This document shows, in pieces, positions 7,680 to 14,676 of a DNA stretch of 23,487 bases; the first letter of the stretch is position 1; each line of letters begins with the position of its first letter. A program made the position numbers and the translations under genes. Source of the DNA: Pyrodictium sp. (lineage in GTDB: Archaea > Thermoproteota > Thermoprotei_A > Sulfolobales > Pyrodictiaceae); the NCBI GenBank assembly GCA_015662475.1, contig DQUB01000128.1, forward strand, positions 1 to 23,487, written 5' to 3'. The notes below the pieces were generated by a model. That model did no database searches. It saw only the letters and a program-made list of their open reading frames with translations, and had not been told where the DNA came from.

Positions 7680-7937
7680 GTGAGCACCCCTAAGAGAGTT
7701 AGCCCTTTAAGAGTTTTGAGAGAAGCTGTGAATCATACTGTGCTTGTAAAGCTTAAGGATGGTAGTGAATATGTGGGCAAGCTTGAAATGACAGATGGCA
7801 CGATGAACCTAGTACTTAGCGATTGTATGGAGCTTAACGAAGATGGCAGTCCAAAGGTAAAGTATGGACGTGTGCTGATAAGAGGTAGCCATATCCTCTT
7901 CGTAAGCGTTGACTATGAAATGTTGATGCATGGTTAA
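7680..7937 (+). CDS. LSm (Sm-like) archaeal RNA-binding protein
   Basis: 85-residue Sm-fold protein that should form a homoheptameric ring binding U-rich RNA. The Sm1 motif is visible as TVLVKLKDGSEYVGKLEMTD followed by MNLVLSDC, and the Sm2 motif as GRVLIRGSHILFVSV near the C-terminus (the usual IRGxxI/V). The acidic loop between them (ELNEDGSPKVKY) is typical of archaeal SmAP proteins. GTG 7680 is preceded by GGGTGAGG at 7666-7673. MAT follows 83 bp downstream. Family assignment is firm; which SmAP paralogue it is cannot be told here. Confidence 0.92.
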   Translation: MSTPKRVSPLRVLREAVNHTVLVKLKDGSEYVGKLEMTDGTMNLVLSDCMELNEDGSPKVKYGRVLIRGSHILFVSVDYEMLMHG

Positions 7938-8020
7938 ATGCTATTGACATGTTTGTAGTGTCTTTAAGGTTAGTAAAATTATTGGGTTGATTTCCCCAAT
8001 TGTGTGTTTGGTGGTCTGTA

Positions 8021-9247
8021 GTGGCAAAAAACATTGTAGTAGAGAAGATCACTGGGCAGCCGATAGAGGCACTCGAAGTAGAGCTTGTTGAGAGGAAAGG
8101 AGTAGGCCATCCAGACTATATTGCTGATGCTGCAGCTGAGGAAGCAAGTAGAATCCTATCGAAATACTATTTAGAGCATTATGGCGCAATACTCCACCAC
8201 AATCTCGACAAAGTTCTCGTTGTTGGTGGGCAAGCAGCACCACGTTTTGGCGGTGGCGAGGTTCTACAGCCAATCTACATTATAGTTTCTGGCCGTGCAA
8301 CTACAGAGGTAAGAAGACCTGATGGTAGCGTTGAAAGTGTTCCCATAGGAACTCTAATATTGAGAGCTGTTAAAGGGTGGATTAAGAGGAACTTCCGGTT
8401 CTTAGACCCAGAAGAGCACGTAGTTGTTGACTACAAGATTGGTAAGGGTAGTGCTGATTTAGTAGGCATTTTTGAGCTCGGAAAGAAGGTGCCTTTAGCA
8501 AACGATACTAGTGTTGGTGTGGGTTTTGCCCCATTTTCAACACTTGAAAAGCTTGTGTATGAGACAGAGCGTCTTCTAAACAGCCGCGATTTCAAGCAGC
8601 GTCATCCAGAGGTGGGAGAAGACGTTAAGGTTATGGGTCTTAGACGTGGTAAGGAGATAGATCTTACCATTGCTGCAGCTATAGTGTCAGGTTTAGTGCA
8701 TGATCTAGACCACTACTTGTCTGTTAAAGAGGCTATTAGAGAAGCAGTGCTAGATCTTGCTTCAAAGATAGCACCAGACTATACGGTTAGAGTCCACGTA
8801 AATACTGGTGATAAACCAGACAAGGGCATAGTCTACCTAACTGTGACTGGTACAAGTGCAGAGCATGGAGATGATGGTGCTACCGGTAGAGGTAATAGAG
8901 CTTATGGCCTTATAACGCCGATGAGGCCTATGAGTCTTGAGGCTGCTGCAGGCAAGAACCCTGTTAGCCATGTAGGCAAGATATACAATGTCATGGCAAT
9001 GGATGCTGCCAAGAAAATATACGAGCAGGTTAAAGGTGTTAGAGAAGTCTATGTAGAACTATTAAGCCAGATAGGTAAACCTATTAACGAGCCACTAATA
9101 GCCAACGTCAAGATATTGCCAGAAAAGCCGGATGCCGAGATAACGAGCGAAATTAGAAGAGAAGTTGAGGGTATTGTGAGCGAGATACTAGACTCCTATG
9201 CAAAGTACACACGAGCAATAGTCGATGGACGTATAACAGTGTTTTAG
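8021..9247 (+). CDS. mat: Archaeal S-adenosylmethionine synthetase (MAT)
   Basis: Makes S-adenosylmethionine from ATP and methionine. The sequence is of the archaeal type (COG1812): HHNLDKVLVVGGQAAPRFGG near residue 60, GKGSADLVGIFELG near 145, and GTSAEHGDDGATGRGNRAYG near 285. From GTG 8021 the product is 408 residues, the usual length; TTG 8000 would add seven residues, but GGTGGT at 8010-8015 is well placed for 8021. The hairpin-forming 7981-8000 segment (ATTGGG and CCCAAT arms) lies just upstream. The stop interlocks with that of the convergent COG2433 gene. The product is the methyl source for Trm10, Trm5 and the sRNA-guided fibrillarin implied elsewhere in this window. Confidence 0.96.
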   Translation: MAKNIVVEKITGQPIEALEVELVERKGVGHPDYIADAAAEEASRILSKYYLEHYGAILHHNLDKVLVVGGQAAPRFGGGEVLQPIYIIVSGRATTEVRRPDGSVESVPIGTLILRAVKGWIKRNFRFLDPEEHVVVDYKIGKGSADLVGIFELGKKVPLANDTSVGVGFAPFSTLEKLVYETERLLNSRDFKQRHPEVGEDVKVMGLRRGKEIDLTIAAAIVSGLVHDLDHYLSVKEAIREAVLDLASKIAPDYTVRVHVNTGDKPDKGIVYLTVTGTSAEHGDDGATGRGNRAYGLITPMRPMSLEAAAGKNPVSHVGKIYNVMAMDAAKKIYEQVKGVREVYVELLSQIGKPINEPLIANVKILPEKPDAEITSEIRREVEGIVSEILDSYAKYTRAIVDGRITVF

Positions 9248-11259
9248 GTTTCGCCGAAAAGTTCACGAGCTCTCTGCATTCTATACTCCTCGAACATTTT
9301 GAGTAGCTCATCTTTACTCAGGAACTTCTTTTCTTCTCGACGCTTCCTCTCTTCTAGCGAGATCTTCTCTAATGCAGCTTCAGTATAAGCTTCAGGTTTT
9401 AATATTGCTAGTGGGCCAAGTTTTTCTATGAGATAGTCTTCGAGAGGCAATACGGGTACATGCTTATCTTCGAATGAGCTCTTATACTCTAGCCTGCAAC
9501 GTGGAAGGAGAATACCAGCAATACCTTTTTCGAGAAGCACGTCTATCTGGTCTAGGTAGACAGGATTCACCTCCTCAATAACTATTAGGGCTCCACGGAG
9601 ATAGTCGCCATAACTTCTTACAAGTTCTTTGACTTTCTCGGGCGAAAGTAGGGGTAGTACAAATCCGATAGCAGCTCTGCCAAGACCAATTTCAAGTACA
9701 TAGTTTACAGTTTTTCTGAATAGGTCTTGAAGCTCTGTCTTCTCTTTGCGAAGACTCTCAAGCTCTCTTCTTACAAGGTCAAGTGTTCTCTTCAGCTCTT
9801 CTATCCTCCTCTCAGCTTCTAGTTTAGGGTCAAGCTCGGCTTTTACAAGCCTAAGCTCCCCCTGCAGTCTCTCGATCTCCTCTTCAAGCATTTTGATTCT
9901 AAGTTGTAGTCTTCTATTTTCAGCCTCTAACTCTTCAAGTCTAGCTCTAAGACGTTCCTCAGCTTTCCTACTCGTATCTTCACTACTTGGTCTTCTAACA
10001 ACTCTTTTCTGGAGAACAGGTTCAGCTTCAGCCTCAGCTATTCTTTTCTCAATCTCTTCCTCTATAGCTTCAGCTAGCGAAGCGCCACGGACTATAGCAG
10101 CTTTTACAGCTTCTACATCTACGTCTAAGCCGAGTTTTAGGACGTAAGATTCTGCTTGTCTAAGTTTTGACTCGAGGCTATGGTATGCTTTGATTGCTGC
10201 AGCTAGTGCATCGCGTTGGTGGCTGTCTAGCTGGATTTTGATGCCTTGACGTGCAAGAAATCTTTCAACAAGCTCTTGTTTTTCCTCAACTCTCATGTCT
10301 CTAGGTGCTTCGAAGAGTGGTACGTGGAGACTTGATGCAAGCTTTCTTACAAGGTCTGGTGCAGGCTTTACATCGCTAGCGATAAGCACTGGTATTCCAT
10401 GCCTATATATCAACTCTATTATTGAGAGTCTATCCATGCCACGTCTACTCTCTACAAAGACAAGTCTTCCCTCAAGATCTATTCCAGCAACAGCTGTGTA
10501 CATGCCAGGGTCTATGCCGACTATAAGATATCGTGGTTTCTCGTGGTGTCTCTGAGGCCTTTCGAACACTATGTGGCTAGAGTAGACTGGTTTTATCTCA
10601 ACAATTATGTCGTTGCCATTGTGCGGCTTTATTATCCCGTTAAGAGCGTCTCTAGGAGCATATACTATGAATACTGCGCTGTCTAACCCTCCACCACTCT
10701 TTCGAAACACTAGGTCGTAGTCGAACTTGTGCTTGTCAAGCAGCTCTTTTACTCTCTTTGTCGCTCTGAGAATAGCTGCTCTAAGTCTTCGCTGGTATCT
10801 CTGTTGACTCATACCACCTTCACTACCACACCTTCCTCTTCGAATGACAATCTTTGTCTTCTCTTCGAGAAATCTAACACGAGAACCATAACCTTTCTCG
10901 GCTAAGAGTGCCACGATATAGGCTGTCTTTTGAGGTGAAAGCTTAGGACCAACGTTGATGCCAAGCATAGAGGCTAAAGTGCGTAAATCGTATAGCGTGC
11001 CATCGGGAGCCCTCGTAACCTGTACTATCTCAACAGTGTCAGGGAACATTGAGATGATACGAGCTAGCTCACGCTCTGAAGGGGCTAACTCATAGATGTT
11101 GTCAAGTGCTACAATACGAGGCTTGTACTCCCAGATGAGTCTAACAAGTCTTCTAAGAGGCACTCCCTCATATTTTGCAACTAGCTTGCCACCTTCTACA
11201 ACAGCTACCGAGTAACGAGGCGGGTTACCAGGCTCGACATCAACACCTATAACGGGCAG
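9244..11259 (-). CDS. COG2433/DUF460 RNase H-fold protein with coiled coil; non-canonical start
   Basis: Conserved archaeal family of predicted RuvC/RNase H-like nucleases, role unknown. A first RNase H-like module begins VIGVDVEPGNPPRYSVAVVE and continues to WEYKPRIVALDN. A second begins RYLIVGIDPGMYTAVAGIDL, with ASDVKPAPD and SHQRDALAAA supplying later acidic residues. Then comes a coiled coil of about 110 residues (EELEAENRRLQLRIKMLEEE and following) and a C-terminal alpha-beta domain. The conserved N-terminus is encoded in frame upstream of the first canonical start (GTG 11163), back to about 11250, and the frame is closed by TGA at 11265-11263. The only plausible in-frame start is CTG 11259, seven bases after GGGGTG; otherwise a one-base shift after ATG 11263 is needed. 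With CTG the length is 671 residues. Confidence 0.85.
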   Translation of the reverse strand: MPVIGVDVEPGNPPRYSVAVVEGGKLVAKYEGVPLRRLVRLIWEYKPRIVALDNIYELAPSERELARIISMFPDTVEIVQVTRAPDGTLYDLRTLASMLGINVGPKLSPQKTAYIVALLAEKGYGSRVRFLEEKTKIVIRRGRCGSEGGMSQQRYQRRLRAAILRATKRVKELLDKHKFDYDLVFRKSGGGLDSAVFIVYAPRDALNGIIKPHNGNDIIVEIKPVYSSHIVFERPQRHHEKPRYLIVGIDPGMYTAVAGIDLEGRLVFVESRRGMDRLSIIELIYRHGIPVLIASDVKPAPDLVRKLASSLHVPLFEAPRDMRVEEKQELVERFLARQGIKIQLDSHQRDALAAAIKAYHSLESKLRQAESYVLKLGLDVDVEAVKAAIVRGASLAEAIEEEIEKRIAEAEAEPVLQKRVVRRPSSEDTSRKAEERLRARLEELEAENRRLQLRIKMLEEEIERLQGELRLVKAELDPKLEAERRIEELKRTLDLVRRELESLRKEKTELQDLFRKTVNYVLEIGLGRAAIGFVLPLLSPEKVKELVRSYGDYLRGALIVIEEVNPVYLDQIDVLLEKGIAGILLPRCRLEYKSSFEDKHVPVLPLEDYLIEKLGPLAILKPEAYTEAALEKISLEERKRREEKKFLSKDELLKMFEEYRMQRARELFGET

Positions 11260-11308
11260 ACATCAACACCCCTTAGCGTGTACTCCTTCAAACTTTTACA
11301 CAGCCAAA

Positions 11309-11320
11309 CCTTATATTTTT
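11309..11320 (-). promoter_or_regulatory. Promoter of the COG2433 gene
   Basis: On the minus strand AAAAATATAAGG is a strong TATA element. The expected transcription start about 25 bp downstream is near 11288, giving a leader of roughly 25-30 nt before the initiation region at 11263-11259. This excludes a distant upstream start codon. Confidence 0.6.
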
Positions 11321-11530
11321 GAAGCGATGTAACATAATGCGTAACCTTTTAACCATGGAGCAACCCAACACTCGTTTTCTAGCGATGCAATCACCTATAA
11401 ACTAACCTAAGCTTTACAGCCTACAGCCCATACGCGCGTCTCGCGCAACATGAAATTGGTGTTGTGCTGCTAGTCGAGTAGAACATCTGCTCAAATCGTT
11501 ATGCAGTCAACTACAGTTTTCTCATGGTCG
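11321..11530. other. Intergenic stretch without an assigned gene
   Basis: About 210 bp between the COG2433 promoter and the H/ACA promoter. I see no convincing coding frame. It contains a plus-strand TATA-like CTATAAAC (11395-11402) and, about 35 bp downstream, a short perfect hairpin GCGCG-TCT-CGCGC (11434-11446). These could mark another small transcript, but nothing identifies it. Confidence 0.3.
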
Positions 11531-11538
11531 TTAAAATA
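11531..11538 (+). promoter_or_regulatory. TATA box of the H/ACA RNA
   Basis: TTAAAATA centred near 11534 predicts a transcription start at about 11560-11562, exactly where the GC-rich foldable RNA begins (TGGGCCCC at 11561). The agreement of the promoter with the folded boundary is the main reason to treat the RNA as an independent transcript. Confidence 0.6.
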
Positions 11539-11560
11539 GGGGCAGAGAACATGTCTTGCA

Positions 11561-11637
11561 TGGGCCCCGCCGGTCTCACACCCGCAGAGGCCCGAGTAAG
11601 GGTGCAATGAAGCGGGGCGGTCAGGCGGGGCACAATA
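11561..11637 (+). ncRNA. H/ACA guide sRNA, predicted 23S rRNA pseudouridylation guide
   Basis: Lower stem GCCCCGCC (11564-11571) pairs perfectly with GGCGGGGC (11624-11631), followed directly by the ACA box (11632-11634). The upper stem pairs CCCGC (11581-11585) with GCGGG (11612-11616), 15 nt from ACA, the expected pocket distance. Above it AGAG on one side and CAATGA on the other can form a kink-turn for L7Ae, capped by CCC-gagtaa-GGG. The pocket arms are GTCTCAC (11573-11579) and CGGTC (11618-11622). Together they complement GACCG-UC-GUGAGAC, leaving UC unpaired as the rule requires; I recall that sequence as the archaeal 23S segment shortly before A2602 (E. coli numbering). The complex would be Cbf5, Nop10, Gar1 and L7Ae. 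GC content is far above the surroundings. Target identity is from memory. Confidence 0.82.
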
Positions 11638-11657
11638 CCAAAATTCTCGTTTTTGGT
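11637..11657 (+). terminator. Hairpin with T-run after the H/ACA RNA
   Basis: ACCAAAA (11637-11643) and TTTTGGT (11651-11657) form a 7-bp hairpin with a TTCTCGT loop; five consecutive T residues (11650-11654) lie in the loop end and descending arm. It begins directly after the ACA box, so it may terminate or delimit the H/ACA transcript. Archaeal terminators are mainly T-runs, so the hairpin itself may be incidental. Confidence 0.4.
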
Positions 11658-11671
11658 CAAGTCAACCTATA

Positions 11672-11754
11672 GTTGGGGATGATTGGGCCCCCTAGCACTC
11701 CCCTAGCCCGCTGAAACTAAGGTGATGTATGCCGGGCCGGTAATGACCCACAAC
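11672..11754 (+). ncRNA. Candidate second structured RNA, class unclear
   Basis: A GC-rich block in AT-richer intergenic DNA. GTTGGGG (11672-11678) can pair with CCC-A-CAAC (11747-11754) as a closing stem with one bulged A. Inside, GCCCG (11706-11710) pairs with CGGGC (11733-11737), enclosing CTGA (11711-11714) and GTGATGT (11722-11728), which resemble box D' and box C' and could form a kink-turn. An ATGATT (11680-11685) near the 5' end could be a poor box C and ATGA (11743-11746) a poor box D. Distances do not fit a normal C/D RNA (about 25 nt from C to D'), and no ACA follows a stem at the right place. I think it is an RNA but cannot class it. Confidence 0.4.
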
Positions 11755-11796
11755 ATTTTCCACGTAGCAACTCTTCACGGTTCTACCCTAGCTCGG

Positions 11797-11803
11797 TTTA
11801 ATA
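11797..11803 (+). promoter_or_regulatory. TATA box of the cupin gene
   Basis: TTTAATA centred about 23 bp upstream of ATG 11822, with no ribosome binding site before that ATG. This suggests a leaderless cupin mRNA. Confidence 0.5.
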
Positions 11804-11821
11804 CTCGTCTAGCTTGTTGCT

Positions 11822-12271
11822 ATGTGCTGGTGGTCCTTCCTGAGAGAAGCTCAAAACATTGTCGAAGTTAAAGATGTTGTTGTTGGGCCTTGTGGCGAGA
11901 AAGTTGGGCATGCTTCTGCTATTGTAGAGGAAGAGTTGGAAGCTGGTGGTGAAAAGCTAGAAGGAGTCTACATAAGATGGCTTATAGGCAAGAATGATAA
12001 TGCGAAAGTTTTTGCTCTCAGGATAGTAAGGATGGAGCCTGGCTCTCACATACCAGCACATGCACACCCTTGGGAGCATGAACAATACATACTTGGGGGT
12101 GAAGGTGTGTTTAGAATAGGTTCTCGAAAGTACAGGGTTAGACCTGGCATGTTCCTCTACATACCGCCAAATGTAGAGCATGAGTACTGGAACACAGGAA
12201 GTGAGGACCTAGTATTCATATGCATTGTTCCATTAAAACCATCAGCTCCCGAAGAAAAGCTGAACTGCTAG
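11822..12271 (+). CDS. Single-domain cupin protein
   Basis: 149 residues, one cupin beta-barrel. The first metal motif is HIPAHAHPWEHEQYILGGEG (His, His, Glu ligands) and the second PPNVEHEYWNTG supplies the last His, so the metal site is intact. Small cupins of this type include isomerases, dioxygenases and sugar-binding regulators; the substrate cannot be told. ATG 11822 fits a leaderless start behind the TATA box at 11797-11803. The stop is the palindrome CTAG shared with the opposing small membrane protein gene. The nearby DegT aminotransferase could suggest sugar metabolism, but they are not in an obvious operon. Confidence 0.88.
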   Translation: MCWWSFLREAQNIVEVKDVVVGPCGEKVGHASAIVEEELEAGGEKLEGVYIRWLIGKNDNAKVFALRIVRMEPGSHIPAHAHPWEHEQYILGGEGVFRIGSRKYRVRPGMFLYIPPNVEHEYWNTGSEDLVFICIVPLKPSAPEEKLNC

Positions 12272-12453
12272 TCTAGGTTTGCTAGGTGTTCTAGTGTGGT
12301 TGCAAGCAGTGTGGCTGCGAGCACCGATAAAGCTGCATATGCTAGATGTCGTATCCTTCTACTATCATGTTTTTTCGCTGTTAAAGCCATCCACATGAGG
12401 TACACTAGCAGTAATAGCCATCCAAAAGCTAAGACTGTGTAGATAAACTGCAT
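12268..12453 (-). CDS. Small two-helix membrane protein
   Basis: 61 residues: residues about 4-24 (IYTVLAFGWLLLLVYLMWMAL) and about 38-55 (AYAALSVLAATLLATTLE) are hydrophobic helices joined by a basic loop (KKHDSRRIRH), predicting a hairpin with the loop in the cytoplasm. ATG 12453 is chosen because GGAGGTT lies eight bases upstream (12461-12467); GTG 12483 would bury that site in coding sequence. The stop interlocks with the cupin stop on the other strand. Family and function are unknown; the combination of a good ribosome binding site, hydrophobic pattern and precise fit to the neighbour supports a real gene. Confidence 0.6.
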   Translation of the reverse strand: MQFIYTVLAFGWLLLLVYLMWMALTAKKHDSRRIRHLAYAALSVLAATLLATTLEHLANLD

Positions 12454-12510
12454 CCTGTACAACCTCCACAATCGTAGGCCCACTGTAGGGGTGTGGTGGG
12501 GTGCTAGATA

Positions 12511-13632
12511 TTGTCTAAGTATCGTGTTAGAATAGCAGAACCAGATATTGGTGAGGAGGAGATAAAGGCTGTTGTGGACGTGCTAAAATCTGGATGGCTT
12601 GCTCATGGACCTATAGTTGAAGAGTTTGAGCGTAAATTTGCAGAGTATGTAGGGGTTCGACATGCAATAGCAGTAGTCAATGGTACAGCGGCACTTAAAA
12701 CACTGTTATGGAGTCTTGGTATAGGTGAAGGCGATGAGGTTATTGTGCCGTGTTTTACATTCTTTGCAACAGCTTCGACAGTTCTTATGGTTGGCGCTAA
12801 ACCTGTCTTCGCAGACATAGAGTTGGAGACATACAATCTAGACCCAGAATCTGTGCTTGAGCGTATAACACCTAGAACAAAGGCGATTATTGCTGTCCAC
12901 CTATACGGTCATCCAGCAAACATGCGTGCTCTCAAAGAGATAGCAGAAGACCACAAACTAGTACTTGTCGAGGATGCAGCTCAAGCACATGGTGCACGTA
13001 CTCCTGAAGGAAATGTTGGGGGGTTGGGTGATGGCGCAGCATTTAGCTTCTATGCTACAAAGAATATGACCACGGGTGAGGGTGGAATGATAACAACTAA
13101 TAGGGATGATGTTGCCGAACTTGCAAGGCTCTACCGCAACCATGGACAAATCAGCAAATACGTGCATGTTGTTTTAGGCGAAAACCTTAGAATGACGAGT
13201 ATTCAGGCTGCAATAGGGCTTGTACAGCTTGCTAAACTAGAAAGCATGATCGCTAGGAGGAGAAGGAATGCTGCTATTCTAAACGAGATCCTCAAGAATA
13301 CAGGGCTAGTACTTCCAGTGGAAAAACCAGGCTATCGACATGTATACCACCAATATGTTGTACGTGTTGACTCGGAGAAAACCGGTGTTAGCAGAGATGA
13401 GCTTGCCAAAGAACTCAAGAATAGGGGTATTGAGGTGGCCATACACTATCCAAGACCTCTACCAGATCAACCGCTATTCAGAGCTCTAGGATACCCTTCA
13501 TCAGCAACAACATGTCCTAATGCGTTGTTGGCTTCAAAACAGGTTCTAAGCTTACCTGTTCACTCCAGGTTGACTGAAGAGCAGGTTCGCTACGTGGGCG
13601 AGACTGTACGGGAGATTCTCGCAGGCTTCTAG
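12511..13632 (+). CDS. DegT/DnrJ/EryC1/StrS-family PLP aminotransferase
   Basis: 373-residue PLP enzyme of the sugar aminotransferase type, normally transferring an amino group from Glu or Gln to a nucleotide-linked keto sugar. Seen: GWLAHGPIVEEFE and VVNGTAAL near the N-terminus, VEDAAQAHG with Asp155 for the PLP ring nitrogen, and FSFYATKNMTTGEGG with Lys184 as the Schiff-base lysine. The C-terminal HYPRPLPDQPLFRALGY is typical of the family. TTG 12511 has GGTGGGGTG upstream at about 12495-12503. No other nucleotide-sugar genes are in the window, so the exact product (glycan or cofactor sugar) is open. The stop is a CTAG shared with the convergent gene. Confidence 0.92.
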   Translation: MSKYRVRIAEPDIGEEEIKAVVDVLKSGWLAHGPIVEEFERKFAEYVGVRHAIAVVNGTAALKTLLWSLGIGEGDEVIVPCFTFFATASTVLMVGAKPVFADIELETYNLDPESVLERITPRTKAIIAVHLYGHPANMRALKEIAEDHKLVLVEDAAQAHGARTPEGNVGGLGDGAAFSFYATKNMTTGEGGMITTNRDDVAELARLYRNHGQISKYVHVVLGENLRMTSIQAAIGLVQLAKLESMIARRRRNAAILNEILKNTGLVLPVEKPGYRHVYHQYVVRVDSEKTGVSRDELAKELKNRGIEVAIHYPRPLPDQPLFRALGYPSSATTCPNALLASKQVLSLPVHSRLTEEQVRYVGETVREILAGF

Positions 13633-14627
13633 CCACAGTTTCTTAAAAGCTTGTCTATTTCACCTACAACTCTTTTTAGCAGTGCACCTGGAAGCTTTTC
13701 TCCACTCGATATCCTCTCAAGAGCTTTGTCAATAAGCTCGCCTAGACCCAATCCATACCTTTTTGCTGCCAACATAGCTTCAACAGTATAGCCTTCTAGA
13801 AGCAGTTTTCGAACCAGCCATAACGCTACACAGTTTTTCTCGATCTTTGCTGGTATACCTAGTCTTGCAGCTAAAATCTCGAGAGTGGGATGGTCTTTTC
13901 TAGCGCTTGCCAGCAACTCTACAAGTCGTGTAGCGCTTTCTAGTGCACGCTCGAAATCCAGTCTAGAGATGCTAGTGCGTATACGTTCAACCTCCTTGAC
14001 TATCCCTGCAGATATGGGTGGCCAAACACCCGCCTTATCTAGCAACTCTCTCAAAAGAGATGTTTCGGCACAGGTTGCAGCACGATATGCTGCTTCTAGA
14101 GCAAGACTAGTCTCGTAGGCAGATAGAACGTCGAAGTACATAAGCTCATTCTTTCTCCTAGCAAGCTCATAGACACCCTCTATAGAGAGTGTTGCGTCAA
14201 CCAGTCTCTGTAGAAGGTAGGGCCATAGCACAGTCATTATGGGAACGCCGCCCCAAAGTCTGCCACTAGCATCGATGACAAGTCTCTCTGCATGATCTAT
14301 CCTTCCCACAGCCTTATTAGCAACCTCTAGTGATGTGTAAGGACCACCAACATCAACCACGACATATTCAACGGTACACCCGATCTTGCTACATGCCTGC
14401 TTAACCTCTTTCTCCACAATAGCCCTCTTTGCTGTGCCAAGTTGGCGAGGTAGAAGAGCTACAACATGATCAACGGTTATCCCGAGCTCGTTAAGGCATA
14501 GGATTAGACCTGCCATAGGCACTACTACTCTCTCCACAGTAACCCGCCTACCATCTGGGAGAGATAGTGTACATGGCAATGGGTTGACAATGTTGTTTAT
14601 GAGACCCAGTATCCATGGTCTAGCCAA
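13629..14627 (-). CDS. Uncharacterised protein, possible CARF-like Rossmann domain plus helical domain
   Basis: 332 residues. The N-terminal 150 look like an alternating alpha-beta Rossmann-type domain: RPWILGLINNIVNPLPCTL, then VDHVVALLPRQLGTAKRAIV with a following helix, VEYVVVDVGGPYTSLE, and RLVIDASGRLWGGVP. The order and the Asp-x-x-Gly turn recall CARF domains of CRISPR ancillary proteins (DxTHG-like), but the match is loose. The C-terminal 180 residues are helical; I find no RxxxxH motif of a HEPN nuclease. No cas gene or repeat array is nearby. TTG 14627 is preceded by GAGGTGGTGA, six bases away. It is divergent from the exported protein gene across 49 bp and shares a CTAG stop with the aminotransferase gene. 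A generic unknown is the safe reading. Confidence 0.5.
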   Translation of the reverse strand: MARPWILGLINNIVNPLPCTLSLPDGRRVTVERVVVPMAGLILCLNELGITVDHVVALLPRQLGTAKRAIVEKEVKQACSKIGCTVEYVVVDVGGPYTSLEVANKAVGRIDHAERLVIDASGRLWGGVPIMTVLWPYLLQRLVDATLSIEGVYELARRKNELMYFDVLSAYETSLALEAAYRAATCAETSLLRELLDKAGVWPPISAGIVKEVERIRTSISRLDFERALESATRLVELLASARKDHPTLEILAARLGIPAKIEKNCVALWLVRKLLLEGYTVEAMLAAKRYGLGLGELIDKALERISSGEKLPGALLKRVVGEIDKLLRNCG

Positions 14628-14676
14628 ACTATATCACCACCTCAACCTCACCTTCCCAGACAAGTTGGGAGCCATC

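Noticed and set aside
9746..10147. Long plus-strand open frame rich in Ser and Leu.
   Set aside because: Antisense shadow of the coiled coil of the COG2433 gene; composition mirrors Glu/Arg/Leu codons on the other strand.
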